Numbered from the stretch's first letter, positions 47,901 to 61,238 are shown. The stretch: DNA of 64,000 bases from Antedon bifida (GCA_963402885.1 OY727098.1:868001-932000); one strand, 5' to 3'. Translations and numbers: made by a program. The notes: generated by a model not told the origin, from the letters alone.

Positions 47901-50900
47901 TTCTGCATCGACCAATTGCGCATTTGCTCCGCCAGCTGCCGTAGCTGATCCATTTCTGGAACTCCTAGTGGAACCCTCTTCAATAACAGCACTAGTTCAG
48001 ACTCTTGGTTCGCTAATTTCACCTGGATGAAACAAATATTTAAAATGTAAATCACAAACAATAAACAAAAATAAATCACAACCCCTAGCCATCAGCTCAA
48101 GCTCGGTGGACTAGAGGTATCAACGCCAGGTTATTGATCGTGAATTTGAGTCGCACCCGAGAATTACATTCCATACTACATATCCCAGTATGAAAATTAG
48201 TATTATATAATCATACATTCTTTTTTATAGCGCACCTAAGTGTATCCTAATTGGTCAATTTTGTTGAAATTCTGACTGTTTTATTTAACCGGGCTCTGCC
48301 TTGAATAGAATAGTTACACTTTCAACTCAGGACGCCTCATAAATAAAACAATCTTTCAACTCTTAAAAAAGTTCATTCATTATAAACATTCATTTTTTGA
48401 GATGAGATTTCAATATACATTGGCTGTATCTACTGTATGATGCCATTGATCAATATGCTTAATTTATCAATCTTTAAACTATTTTGTCAATGACTTACCT
48501 CAAGTCCTTTAGTTGATGCAGGCTGTCTAGTAATCTGTAAACCTAGTAATCCAATTTGAAATGCTAGGTTATGGCAACCAGGCTGTTCTGCTAGAACACT
48601 GCAGAGGAAGCTGATCTTAAACAGTAATTGACTTGCCAATTTACTCTGCTGGTGAAGGTAGCGTTTTCTTACCTGGCAGTAGGAATAATAAAAAATGGTT
48701 AAAACAAGTTTATTTATACTACTTATTAACATGAGGCAAGTCGAGTCTGGACTTAAAACTGGAGGTCCAGTGTACACATCTGGCTTGTGTTCATTTGAAA
48801 GAACCCAGTGCATCTTTCGGAGGAGTAGTTACAAGAGCATATTGATCCATCTCAGACTGATTCTTGAGCTGCTGTGGAGGACTTAAGCCCAGTTTCTTCA
48901 ACTGAGGATAAATATTATTAAATAAATCAAATTCTGGATCAGGATAAGGGGTTTGAAAGGCTCAGCCTAGAAACCACCCTTTAAACTGTCACCAGTAGCA
49001 GAATGTTCTCCTGACCAAAAACAGTGTTTCATTAATATGAAACATATAGTTTTATATTGTTATCTTGTATGGACATGTAATGCTGTTGGATGCTTCTTGT
49101 ATCTCAAAAATAAATTTGTATTAAGATTTAAGATAATATTAAACCTTATTGGACAGTCCACTTGGTATCTCAGTATCAAGCTTAGGTGGATTAGCTACCA
49201 TCTCCTCAGCTAGCTGGATGGCTAGATGACAGGCATACCAAGTATGACCATGTACATACAGAGCCTCTGTTCTGTTAAACTGTATCTGAAATAACAAAAT
49301 GTATGTTTTAATAATCACAGAAACAAATACCGAAATAATAATGAATTATAAAGACTATTTGGCATAATGAATACACCCCGAACGCAATGAAAACAATACA
49401 GATAATGTTTGTAGTCTATCTGCTGTAAGAGAATATTATTTTTTTTCTAAAAATAGTTTATGAAGACATTATAATTTATGTTTAGTAGAGTCAAGTTCTA
49501 AGTGGTTAAGGCAGGGGCACTACAAACCATAATAGCAGCACATGTTCAAGTCTCTCCTAGATCATAGTTCTGGTGGTAGAACTTTCTCGGATAACAACTT
49601 ATAATGGAGGTCCAGTGTACATATATGGCTTGTGTGCACTATAAAACCCAGGGCATCATATACATACACACCTGCATTTTATCATCAACTGGTTTGACAC
49701 CATTAAATGGATTATACACTTCATCTTTCTTCTTTTTTGGTAGATCTTGAACTTTAGCCTTTGTGTCATAAAAGTACATGTTTAATTCATCAGGCTCTTT
49801 GACTTGGCCTGGGGGTGCTTCGGCTGCAGCGCCACCATCGGGGATGGAACCTGCTGCTGCATCATCCACAACGTTCGATGTTTCCGTGTTTGAACCGTCA
49901 GAATCACCATCACTTTTTTCTCGATTTGAGAAATCTTTCTCAGAATGTTTACTCTTGTTCTTTCTTCTTGCTCCTTGAACTACATTTCCAGATTCCGACT
50001 CGTCATCGCCGTCTAAAACATGCAAACCTTCGATGGATTGTACAATATTTTCCGTTTCGTCGCCACGAGAGTCTGAACTGTCAATTGCAATAAAGTCAGA
50101 GTCGCATTCATCAGATTTCTGCCGATTGACATGTTTTGTATCAGTGGAATGCTTGCAGTCCGATTGTGGCACAGTGTAATCTTTGGACGATGCTGCAAAA
50201 TGATCATCCTCTATCCAATTACAAACATCTTCTTCAGAATTCCGTTCTGAAAATGTAACGCCCTCGATTGGAAAGTCATTCCAATCCTGAAGGCATGCCT
50301 CAATAGCTGGTTTAAATCCTGCAAAAACGTCCATGTCAACTTTACGTACATTCACACCTCCTCCTCCCACTCTTCGCCCCTTCTTGGAACTCTCGATGAC
50401 CTGAAGGTGCCATTTACGGAATTCAGCACCAAACTGTTTCCGCTGTGCGGGTGAGTTAGCGGGATTCAGTGAAGCGTAACGCCACAGAGTTACGATCTCA
50501 TCACACATACTGGCACATGAATGCTGATTCTGCATTGACGAACTGTTGTTGTTATGAGCACGGTGGCCATGGTTACCGTGGTGAGAGTGAATCGCTGAAG
50601 TACGTATACTAAACCACCATACAACCACCTACAGGTAAAATCAAGAAATTATTATAATGCACAATTTTTGGTCATGGCTAAAAACTTTAGTCCAAAGAAA
50701 TTATTATCACAACACTTGATGGTGGCAATCATGAATAATGAAAATGAAGATGCATTTTTTTCAATACTGTAAAGCTCTTTCTACACTATCAAACAAGTTT
50801 GACAAAAAAGTGTTATGTGGCCAAATAATATGGTAGTGATATGCTTAAATATGGTAGTGATATTACATCATGGTGTCCATATATGTTTTTTGTCACATAA

Positions 50901-53900
50901 CGTTTGATAGTGTAGACAGAGCTTAATAAATCATGTATTTTTGGTAAATCTTACCTGTTCACAAGAAATACATTCTTCTGTAAGAATCTTCAAAAGAAAG
51001 ATGGCATTACTATCACGTCTACGAAACAATTCACGAATTATAGATAAAAGATTCCAGACGCCTTCTGGTTCTCGTCCTCTCAGTGGACGTAATAAGTTGG
51101 TCCATTCAGCTGAGGCAGCAGGAGCAGGATTTGATAGGTACAGGGAATTCACATCACTGTAAGACAAAATCGATATCAATATTATTCAAAGAATGCATAC
51201 ACATTTTTGTCCTTTCTAGAGTTTGGCTAGAAGTAGTTTAAGATATACCGCATTTGCGCACATTATTGCCCTTGTGCTGATACACATGTTTGGGTTTCAT
51301 TTTATTTATCAGCAAAATAACCATACAGGACTAAACTATATTTGAACAGGTACTTATTTTTGTGAGTAATGGATAACGTTAATGCATATAATTACAAACA
51401 TACAATAATACAATTTAAGCTAACAATAATTTCAAGAGAACTTTACCTAAAAACAAGTGGGCCTGGTCCACAAAAGCGCAATAATGTTTTCTTGATGTTC
51501 TCATGTAATAGGCTATCATCCAGGAACCATTGGCTTGGTTCAGTCGCTGGTGGTCCTGCTGTAGGATCTGGTGCTCCACGAACTGTATTGATGGTATTTG
51601 CTTGCGATGACAGTAATTCATCTAGCAATCGTTGAGCTGTAGGTAGAATCTATAAACAAAAAAAAGGGTTTCATTTGCATTTCTTGACAGCAATCAAACA
51701 AAAATCTTTCCTTTTCTTTCAAAAATACATTTCCCCAATACAAATGTCAGTCACAAGAAAAATTGTTTTGTTTATGTGTATTGTTACAAAAGACTTTTAA
51801 AACACAATCAATATATCGAAACTAACTATATAGTAATAATAAATGGGGCTTATATAGCGCATTATGCAAAGCCTCAATGTGCTTAACAAATTAAATAAAA
51901 AGCAGAAAATTAAGAGTTAAAAAGGTGAGAATTTGTGTGTACTCCTAAAATTGCATTGTCACTTACTTGTTGTGGTAGTTCACTAATTAAGTATTGTGCA
52001 AACTTCTGAAGCTGATCGCGATGAAGGCGCGACAACGATTCTGAAACTGGCGCACGCAGACATACATTTTCCGCATTCACAATACGATAAAGGCAGAGCG
52101 CGACGACGTGAGAACACCACTTGCCCGTTATGGTACACGTGCAGCTACATGTTGTTATGCGTCTCTTGTAGAAGGTAATGGCAACATTAAAGGTATCTTT
52201 GATTGACAAGGTTGTTGATGGTCCAATGGTTCCACTAAGGTGAAATCCTTGTTAGAGAAAAAAATATATATTGTTAATGTGTGCTAAAAACGCCTGAGGC
52301 CTCCAGTGTTAGAGGGCCACTTAGGGTTCCTAAACAAGAGGCCTTAGGCCTCTGCGTTACGCCACTGATAAGGAACTCATGTACTGTACGAAGGACTATA
52401 CCAGTATATACAAACAATAGGAGATCTAAGAAAACTGACCCCTAGTCACTTTTCATGATAAAACAATTAAATGATAAAATTGTAATACTTACCAATTTGT
52501 AAAACATCCTTAACCACTTTACTTTTCAGCAAAAGCTCACCCTTCTGAAATTCCTCAGGACTCCCATTAGCTAAACAGGAATACAATCTAAAAAAGGGAA
52601 GAGAATGTTTATTAAAAGGAATTTAGATCTTCAAATAATTAATATATTTATGGTCTCCTATAAGAAAATATCAAAATAGTATTGTCTTTTATGTGATTAA
52701 AGAATGATTCATAAATCTACCATGCTATTCTACTTATGAATATTAGAATACAAAGAAATGACACAATATAGTTATCATTAGTTATACCACTTATTGTACC
52801 ATACTGTAATTTGTTATATGTTCACATTAAAATTAATATAGTAGGTCTAGGTATCTGTTATACAGTATAACACATGTATATGTACATTTGGTTGGTGCTG
52901 GATTAAACTTTACTGGAAGGACAAACCTTGAGCTAAGGTTTAGGCTGTATGGTATGGTAGACCTTGAAGGAAATGGCCTTTTTTACAATGTACAGTACAA
53001 CTAAATAATGACAATGGGTCTGTTTCTGTTGTGAACAGATAACTGATTAATAATGAGTATGAATAAATTACCACATTTTCTTGGCAGCAGAAATAGGACT
53101 AATTAAATATCATTTTAAAAATAACAGTTATAAAGCAAAATAGTTAAAATATAATTTAACTGTTTAAAACTGGCTTGATTGGAGTTGACTAACAGAAACG
53201 TACACAATAACAAGACGGTCACATACCGTATATCATCCTCATTTTCTGGGAAGCTCCAAAAGGAGATCCGCAGTTGAAGATTTTCAGGAACAGGTGGATA
53301 GACATTCTCTACAACTTCAAATGGAATGTGAAATGCTACAGTCCTTGCAGCTAGCTCGACCAATGGCAAAACTTCTAAGAAATGAATTATATTAATTTAT
53401 AATAACTATAACAAACAGGCATTCATTTCCTTGATTGGAACTGTTACTGAGACTATTGTGAAGGGGATACACGAACTGCCCCCATATACAGTACTAGATG
53501 GATCTATAACTCTCATATGGAAAATGAAATTGTACACAAGCTCTATTTTGAGTAACAGACTTGACATGTTGCCAATTTCCATCAACAATTATTTTTTACA
53601 CTTTTCTGAAGAAAAAATGATATTTTATATGGATTTAATAATAGAAAAACAAAGGTGATCATACTCTCTTTAATGTACATGTATGGTTTGAGTTTAACCT
53701 TAGGAAAAAAATAAGAACAGCTTAATATAATGATCTACCATCGGGAAAAATGTGTGAAAGTGTACCAGCAGACAGATTATTTTGAAATCAGAAAATAGGG
53801 AATGGAACTTGTGTGTAATGGATGGTGTACAATGTTTATAGCATGTTCTTCATCTTAATTTCAATTCCTCAACCAGGATGAATATCATTATTCATGTGGG

Positions 53901-54434
53901 GTTAGGTTAGGGTCAAACCTAGAAACACAAATTAGCCATGCCAAATACATTACAACATATAATTTCAACTACTTTGGCCGTATTTTCGCAGCCAAAAATT
54001 AACCGATAAACTGTCTGTGGAAACGGGGTTTACAATTTCGCTCGAGAAAAATTAACTGATAAATTATCTCATTTAAATCAGTTGTGATTGGGCTCTTGGT
54101 TGTTCGGTAATGACTGGACTTTATTTTTGTATTAATTACACAATTTTTGTTTTGGCTGCGGAAACAAAGACTAGGCCTAAGTTTACTTTTGAATTCAATA
54201 AATAAAATAGTACAAATGTAAACCAAAATTACCGTCACATGTTTCGACGGGGGCTGCTGCCGCTGCCTGTGATGTTGTAGGTGATCCCCCGGCTGCCCCT
54301 TTCTTCCAGCCTCGCCAGTTGTTACAAATACTTTCTGTGTCACTCAACCAAGAACAAAGCGAGTCCTCTTCAAACCGATCACTATCCTCAAAAGAAAACC
54401 GATCACCATCCTCCCAATCAAACATAAACTCCAT
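41996..54434 (-). CDS. ZSWIM8: ZSWIM8, SWIM-type zinc-finger Cullin-RING substrate receptor
   Basis: Receptor of a Cullin-RING ubiquitin ligase that removes Argonaute bound to extensively paired targets, causing target-directed microRNA decay. Eighteen exons (54434-54233, 53374-53227, 52587-52493, 52247-51967, 51649-51447, 51156-50955, 50628-49672, 49285-49145, 48672-48499, 48022-47830, 47678-47455, 47144-46640, 46352-46133, 45476-45387, 44773-44487, 43996-43785, 43247-42509, 42414-41996) give 1,763 residues (human about 1,837). The N-terminus WEDGDRFSFEDSDRFEEDSL is nearly invariant. The SWIM finger is CSCTC...WCSHVVALC in exon 4. LRPLRGREPEGVWNLLSI, EDEILGFEAAVAALAMK and MASIDSSAPETTS are other conserved blocks. 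Exon 7 is a long acidic Ser-rich, probably disordered region, and exon 17 is Pro/Tyr-rich. The C-terminal domain ends SFGNIYEHSLSNR. Introns carry MITE and SINE copies. Confidence 0.97.
43301..43360 (+). repeat. Dispersed repeat family D, copy 2 (ZSWIM8 intron 16)
   Basis: CCAAAGGCAAATTACTGAAA and ACAATGCTGTGGGTATCAGT match copies at 58224-58291 and, inverted, 19186-19256. Confidence 0.8.
45875..46035. mobile_element. Palindromic MITE family A, copy 4 (ZSWIM8 intron 13)
   Basis: The ends AACTCTCGTCAACACTATC and GATAGTGTAAACAGAGTT are inverted. The interior contains CATATCACTACCAT twice. Confidence 0.8.
48086..48160 (+). mobile_element. tRNA-like SINE head (ZSWIM8 intron 9)
   Basis: GCTCGGTGGACTAGAGGTAT resembles a tRNA A box region, and GAATTTGAGTCGCACCCGAG a degenerate B box at tRNA-like spacing. 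It does not fold as a functional tRNA, so a SINE remnant is the likelier reading. Confidence 0.45.
48757..48890 (+). mobile_element. SINE body fragment (ZSWIM8 intron 8)
   Basis: GGAGGTCCAGTGTACACATC and GAAAGAACCCAGTGCATC match the SINE family seen in full at 60090-60318. It lies antisense to ZSWIM8. Confidence 0.7.
49495..49662 (+). mobile_element. SINE copy with degenerate head, beside ZSWIM8 exon 7 donor
   Basis: A box-like AAGTGGTTAAGGCAG and B box-like GTTCAAGTCTC are followed by the shared body (TTCTGGTGGTAGAAC, GGTCCAGTGTACATATATGG). It is inserted antisense and stops about 10 bases from the exon 7 splice donor at 49671. Confidence 0.65.
50772..50924. mobile_element. Palindromic MITE family A, copy 5 (ZSWIM8 intron 6)
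   Basis: AAGCTCTTTCTACACTATC and GATAGTGTAGACAGAGCTT are almost perfect terminal inverted repeats. The interior has TATGGTAGTGATATGCTTAA and a partial internal duplication. Confidence 0.85.
52286..52368 (-). repeat. Dispersed repeat, GGCGTAA family (ZSWIM8 intron 3)
   Basis: In minus orientation it begins AGTGGCGTAACGCAGAGGCC and continues with TTTAGGAACCCTAAGTGGCC, matching 41341-41425. Confidence 0.65.
53976..54172 (-). mobile_element. TIR element family E, copy 2 (ZSWIM8 intron 1)
   Basis: The minus strand matches 17684-17952: TTTCCGCAGCCAAAACAAAA at one end, and AAACCCCGTTTCCACAGACA followed by TTTTTGGCTGCGAAAATACG at the other. It is shorter than copy 1. Confidence 0.7.
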
Positions 54435-55304
54435 GACACAATATTACCTTTTTTGTAGTTAGTCCTACTGTTCTTCAACAAAGAACAAAGACAGGGATCG
54501 GTGCCTTATTGTCTAAAGCTAGGCCGATCTGTCGATGGGTTCCTCCGCTCTGTTTTATGTACGTCAGACCAGCTGATCGGCCAGGGAGAGTAGTGCTTGT
54601 TGTAGGGCCACACTTGGCCAGACGACAAAGGAATTCCGTAATGAATTAGATATACCGGTAAATGACCTAATAAGCCTAGACTTATTGTCAGATAACACGT
54701 ATATTATTTCCAATCTAACATTTCGAAAAGTACAACCACACATGAACCTATATAGACTTTGAGAATCCCGAATTTAATGGGGAAAATTGACTACTTTTTA
54801 TCTACATTTAAAGTCCCACACACACGTACTCGATCCTGGCTATCAAAACAATAACACAATATGGCACCTGATAACTTCGGACTTTGTCGGAAATGCTCGA
54901 GAAATCGATTGTCAAGCTCTAAATCATGCGCATGTGTAGAATTCGTCAATATTATACTATCGCATATGACTTGGGTTGTCGAGGGGAGTCCCGTAAGTTT
55001 ATAACAAAATTTATCAAGAGAAAATTCAATTTAATTTTACCACTAGTCTACTAAAATGTGAGAACAGACTTAAAATGGGAGTATTTTGGTCTTAAAAATC
55101 GTCTCATGCTTGAACTCATTGACATGAAATAAAGTAATTGGCAAAATGAGTAACGGGAAGGGCGTATGCAGCCACGCCTTTAGAGTACAGTATGTTGTCC
55201 CCCATTTTTGATACAACATAAAGTCTCGCATAGGGAGATTTTAACATTAACATTTTAATATTTTTGTACAGTTTTAAAATGTTGCGTACTGTTAATTAAT
55301 AGTA

Positions 55305-55689
55305 TCTCTTTATTTTGTCTGTCTTGAGCAGAAGCCCCCGGCTCCTCCGTATACCTTATATAAACTATAATTAGGCCTATCTCTTTATTTTGTCTGTCTT
55401 GAGCAGAAGCCCCCGGCTCCTCCGTATACCTTATATAAACTATAATTAGGCCTATCTCTTCATTTTGTCTGTCTTGAGCAGAAGCCCCCGGCTCCTCCTC
55501 CGTATACCTTATATAAACTATAATTAGGCCTATCTCTTCATTTTGTCTGTCTTGAGCAGAAGCCCCCGGCTCCTCCTCCGTATACCTTATATAAACTATA
55601 ATTAGGCCTATCTCTTCATTTTGTCTGTCTTGAGCAGAAGCCCCCGGCTCCTCCTCCGTATACCTTATATAAACTATAATTAGGCCTAT
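55305..55689. repeat. Minisatellite, five copies of 75/78 bp
   Basis: Units start at 55305, 55380, 55455, 55533 and 55611. Each begins TCTCTT(T/C)ATTTTGTCTGTC and contains AGAAGCCCCCGGCTCCTCC and ATATAAACTATAATTAGGCC. Copies 3 to 5 carry one more CTC triplet than copies 1 and 2, showing recent stepwise expansion. Confidence 0.95.
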
Positions 55690-55808
55690 CGGGAATTGTC
55701 TTCAAAGTTTGATAAATAAATGTAATTACTATCAATTTCTTCAATAGCCTTCTTTGCACAATGCTAGTGAAGATGATGGTCTTGTGTTATTGGTAGTATC
55801 CATCACGG

Positions 55809-56230
55809 TACCGTATTTACTCGAATAAACGCCCCGGGGCGTCGTTCAGGTACTATTTAGGGGCTTCGTTTATTCGAGCGGGGCGGTTACCCGGTTATTC
55901 GGGGAGGCGTTTATTTTTTTTTGGGTGTAATATGGTAAAATGTATAATCAAATAAATACCCCCTAGATATGAAAAATACACATAATTAATACCGAGAAGT
56001 AATAAAATCAGTAAAAATAAATAAAAAATGCTTGATAATTTGTAGATCATGTCAATCAATGAATTCTATTACAAATATAAATGTGTTGTAATACAATGTT
56101 GTGTATTATACAAATGTGGCGGGGTGTTTATTCAGAAATAAATAAATATTCGAGGGGTAGGGGGTGTTAGGAGTTGCCTTTATTCAAAATGATGTTTTAT
56201 GGGTGTGTTTATATTCGAATAAATACGGTA
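55809..56230. mobile_element. Foldback MITE with TACCGTATTTACTCGAATAA ends
   Basis: The left end TACCGTATTTACTCGAATAA is matched on the other strand by the right end, TACCGTATTTATTCGAATAT. Internal segments repeat CGTTTATTCGAG-type words in both directions. No coding capacity is visible. Ends of this type are common in animal DNA-transposon MITEs. Confidence 0.8.
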
Positions 56231-56578
56231 ATTCTTTTGTTTGTTGTATGACAATGGACAGTTTGTAGTAAAAGTTGAATTGATTATTTCAATCGAAGGT
56301 GTCAAAACAGACAATAGATTATAGTGATGATTGAAACCAATTCGAACAACAGATTTGGTTATCAAGTACGCTATTACATTATATATCATTTGCAATTAAA
56401 AACACCATGGAGAAATACCTATGTCTAAAAAATGCGCCAAATTGCTGGATTGCAAGGTATCTAATAATGTTGTTGTAGAAATCGTGACGGACACGTCAAC
56501 CAGGAGTGTGTACATTGCTTGCTTTTTTATAGGACAACCTTCCCTACTTTTATTTTATGCATTCATAATTATTTTATA

Positions 56579-56698
56579 TTGTCTACACTATCAAAGTGAA
56601 TACGACAAAAAAAGTGTGCTGTGCCCAAATATGGTAGTGATATGGCGGCATCGTGTCCATATATGGGCACATCACATTTGATAGTGTAGACAGAGCTT
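56579..56698. mobile_element. Palindromic MITE family A, copy 6
   Basis: GTCTACACTATCAAAGTG and ATTTGATAGTGTAGACAGAG are inverted, and the interior has AAATATGGTAGTGATATGGC and ATATATGGGCACATCACA. Confidence 0.85.
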
Positions 56699-56952
56699 TA
56701 GATGTGGACTTGTTATGATCCAGAATCATCCATCTGCTTGTTGCTGATGGTGAATACACAAGATACTCTTTTCTTTTGTTTCAATCAATATGAGATGTTC
56801 AGTACCTCTCCTAATTCTAACTTGCATTTCGCCCCTTTATAACTCGCTCTTCATTTTAAATACAGCAAGTCTCGGTCAGCAGTAATAACGTTATGCTGTT
56901 AAATACAGTATAGTGAGCTTCCGACTTGAGACAAGGCACCGTAAAAACAAAT

Positions 56953-57363
56953 TACTGTAAAACCGTGAAAAGAAGCCCATGGGGTTGTTGGGGTCTTGAA
57001 AAGAAGCCCAATATGGGCTTCTTTACTAGATTACTTTTGCGAACTAAAGAGGGGGTCTAAATGCGTCCATGAATGCTGATTTGCTATTACAACAGGATTA
57101 TAATAATTAACTGTCAATTTTATTTGTGATCAAAATACCATTTAAAACTGTAAAATTAATGTATGTTATAAACTCGATACATTATATCTGTATCACAAGA
57201 TACCTGGCATTAAATCATGTTTGATATTCAAATATTCCATCTCAAAAAAAGAAGTTCATATTATCTTGAAAAGAAGCTCAGTTAGCTGCTTTTGAGTATG
57301 GCTTCTTTTCGAGATTACTTTTGCAGACCAAAGAGGGGTGCTTCTTTTCAAGGTTTTACTGTA
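56953..57363. mobile_element. TIR element with TACTGTAAAACC ends, 411 bp
   Basis: The left end TACTGTAAAACCGTGAAAAG mirrors the right end, TACAGTAAAACCTTGAAAAG on the other strand. GAAAAGAAGC and GCTTCTTTT words recur four or more times inside, in both directions. It has no transposase frame. Confidence 0.8.
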
Positions 57364-57641
57364 GGTCATAAAGTAATTGTGCGCAAGTTAGGAAACGCTT
57401 CCTCACTTTCTAGCTCCAGACAACACATCAATAGAATCGTATTTCCTATAGTTCTTGGTAAATCGAAAGCTAATTAATTAATTGAAGAATTTGAGTAGAC
57501 ACATTGTTTATCACAAATAGTGTTTGTGTAACAGAGCCTTTTTAATTGATATACTGTATTGAAAGAAGTTACGGTATAGGACTTTATAACCAAAGACACT
57601 GAAATAACATACAAGTTACAATATTTTGATTCAGATACAGT

Positions 57642-57647
57642 TTTAAT
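57642..57647 (-). terminator. Candidate RPS14 polyadenylation signal (ATTAAA)
   Basis: ATTAAA on the minus strand lies about 95 bases after the RPS14 stop codon, which gives the short 3' UTR usual for ribosomal protein mRNAs. Confidence 0.5.
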
Positions 57648-57739
57648 TACAATGACTCTTCTTCACCACCATGGACCAACTATAGACATATTTTGATAAC
57701 GATGTTCTTTCATATTGTCCGACCATTCTGGCAATACTT

Positions 57740-59385
<1,646 letters not shown>

Positions 59386-60089
59386 CCTAAATAAAAGCAT
59401 AGTAAAAAAGGTTGGAGATGGGTTAATTTCAGTATTATTGGTTAAATTTAAAAGCTTAGATTTGAGTAACAATGGTGATGTAGGCTACGAGACATTGTCA
59501 TTAGTCAAAATACCAAAAAAGTGTTTCGGTCTTCTTCCATGACGTAAAAATCACTGCACTATACATGAATATTATGGTTTTCATTATGAATTGCTCAGAT
59601 TAAAATTATTCTACCCACAAGTAAATTTTAGGCATATTATTAAGACAACTCTAAGCAATGATTGTTAGGCACCTCACACACAATGAACATACTATAATGC
59701 CAGTGGAACAACAATCATTTCTCAGCCTCAACCAGAGAGAATTGATTGTATGTATTTACAGATTCAATAATTTACTAGGCCTTCTAGGGCGACTAAAATT
59801 ATTAAATAAAACCAAGATAGGAGTAGTAAATTAGTAGCTGGTAAAACTACTAGGCTATCTAAACAAGGCAAGCAGGGGTAGAGGAAGTCCAGGCTCTCGA
59901 AACTTGTACTTTGTAGGCTTATATTAGCAGGTCGCCCTACGCGGCATGCCTAGCTAGCTTCTTCTTCTTCTTTTGGAATACTGCTTAACGATCCTTAAGG
60001 ATCAAAACAAGCAGGGTTTGTGCGCATGCTATTGCATGCATGATATTTAGTCTCTGATTAATTGCAGTGGCTGTGTGTGACGACAGTGG

Positions 60090-60318
60090 CTGTGTTTGTG
60101 TGGACTAGTACACCGGGGTAACCCCCTACTCGAGGTTCTTTAAAGTGCACATGAGCTATGTGTACACTGGCTGGACCTACGGTTTATAGTCCTTATCCGA
60201 GAAGACTCGTTCTACCACCAGAACCATGGAGTGAGTGAGCCTCGAACCCTTGCCGATGTTATGGCTACGTAATTACGGTTCCACTGTCTTAACCGCTCGG
60301 CCACTCACTCACTAGGCC
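60090..60318 (-). mobile_element. tRNA-derived SINE, near-complete copy
   Basis: On the minus strand the 5' head reads GTGGCCGAGCGGTTAAGAC (A box, tRNA-Ser/Leu-like), and GGGTTCGAGGC is a good B box about 45 bases later. The body follows, with TTCTGGTGGTAGAACGAG, GTGTACACATAGCTCATG and ending near ACCCCGGTGTACTAG. It is not a functional tRNA: the acceptor stem is replaced by GAGTGAGT repeats. Fragments of the body are scattered in four gene introns of this window. Confidence 0.85.
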
Positions 60319-60759
60319 TAGCCCAGCGAGCTGCACTACTGCATGTAGATTGCAGGGGCCTAGCTCCTCTCTGTTTCTGTGGCTGTAGGCCTAGCCTAGC
60401 TAGGCCCGGACAGGCTATACCTGGGACTATTTTATTCAGGCATAGCATAGGCCTATAAAATTATGTTTTTGTTGTTGCTATATTAGACAATTGTTTTTAA
60501 AGAGTGTGTGTGTAGCCTACACCAACCAAGCCAGCCGAGCGAGGAAGTGGACAGCGATTTTCCTAGCAAGAAAACAATTTAGACAGTCGTATTTAAACGC
60601 TTCATTTTTACGGAACGAATGTTGGTATTTTGATAAATATTGGGTTTCCTAAATTCAGGTAAAGGTATAATTTATTATAATGTTAACATGAGTATATCAA
60701 ATACATTGATTAAGCCAAATAAAGCCGATCATTTTCGGCAATTTAACAACAACATTTAC

Positions 60760-60804
60760 CTGTTTAGCTATGAGAATTAAAAGAACGTTATAGAGCATGC
60801 GCAG
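60760..60804 (-). promoter_or_regulatory. Candidate RPS14 TOP-type promoter and non-coding exon 1
   Basis: On the minus strand TGCGCATGC (NRF1-like) is followed by CTATAACG and then GTTCTTTTAATTC. The latter contains a C followed by pyrimidines, as at the start of ribosomal protein mRNAs. About 24 bases later AAACAG|GTAAAT forms a splice donor at 60760. This would supply the upstream exon demanded by the acceptor at 59386 and mirrors the non-coding first exon of vertebrate RPS14. It is an inference from motifs only. Confidence 0.45.
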
Positions 60805-61012
60805 AATTAATTGCCAGGTTATCTTGTTTCCTTTTAACCCTATTTTCATCCACAGCACAAATAGCTTACAAAATACAAAAATCAACAACACGACAAGCTA
60901 TTGTATATTAACTACCAAGACAGTCCTAAATCGATTTCTTAGGAAATAATTTCTTTAATTATTGATCAACATTGGATGATGTGATCACGATTACATCTGT
61001 TTAAAGAAAAAT

Positions 61013-61238
61013 CAATTGTCGTATTCGATTGGGAACTTGTCAACGTAAAGATTCGTTGAGTACTTTTTGTATTCGAATTGTAAATTTGTGCTCAACAGAA
61101 AGTCATTCGAATAGAAAACGTTGACAACGAAAGCTTTTTCGTTAAGAACAATCTCAGCGCTCAAAATACTCCGTTAAAGAAGTACTCAACGGAAAAACTG
61201 TACTCAACGGTGAAAGTCTAAATCGAATACGACAGTTG
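61013..61238. mobile_element. TIR element with CAATTGTCGTATTCGAT ends
   Basis: The left end CAATTGTCGTATTCGAT and the right end ATCGAATACGACAGTTG are inverted with one mismatch. Inside, GTACTCAACGG-like words recur in both orientations. It is non-coding. Confidence 0.8.

Larger units (their letters stand above)
54435..57739. other. Intergenic region between ZSWIM8 5' end and RPS14 3' end
   Basis: The ZSWIM8 promoter should lie just right of 54435; CATGCGCATG near 54926 resembles an NRF1 site. Farther right are a five-copy minisatellite, a 422-bp foldback MITE, a family A MITE and a 411-bp TIR element. A minus-strand ATTAAA at 57642-57647 is the likely RPS14 polyadenylation signal. No coding exon was found. 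Confidence 0.6.

Noticed and set aside
53431-53658. Plus-strand frame of 75 codons in ZSWIM8 intron 1
   Set aside because: Antisense intronic sequence with no recognisable domain.
60234-60318. Functional tRNA-Ser or tRNA-Leu
   Set aside because: A and B boxes are good, but the acceptor stem is GAGTGAGT repeats and the sequence continues into a repeated SINE body.
60697-60891. Minus-strand open frame of 64 codons with hydrophobic residues
   Set aside because: No recognisable family. It overlaps the proposed RPS14 promoter and first exon and reads as AT-rich chance sequence.
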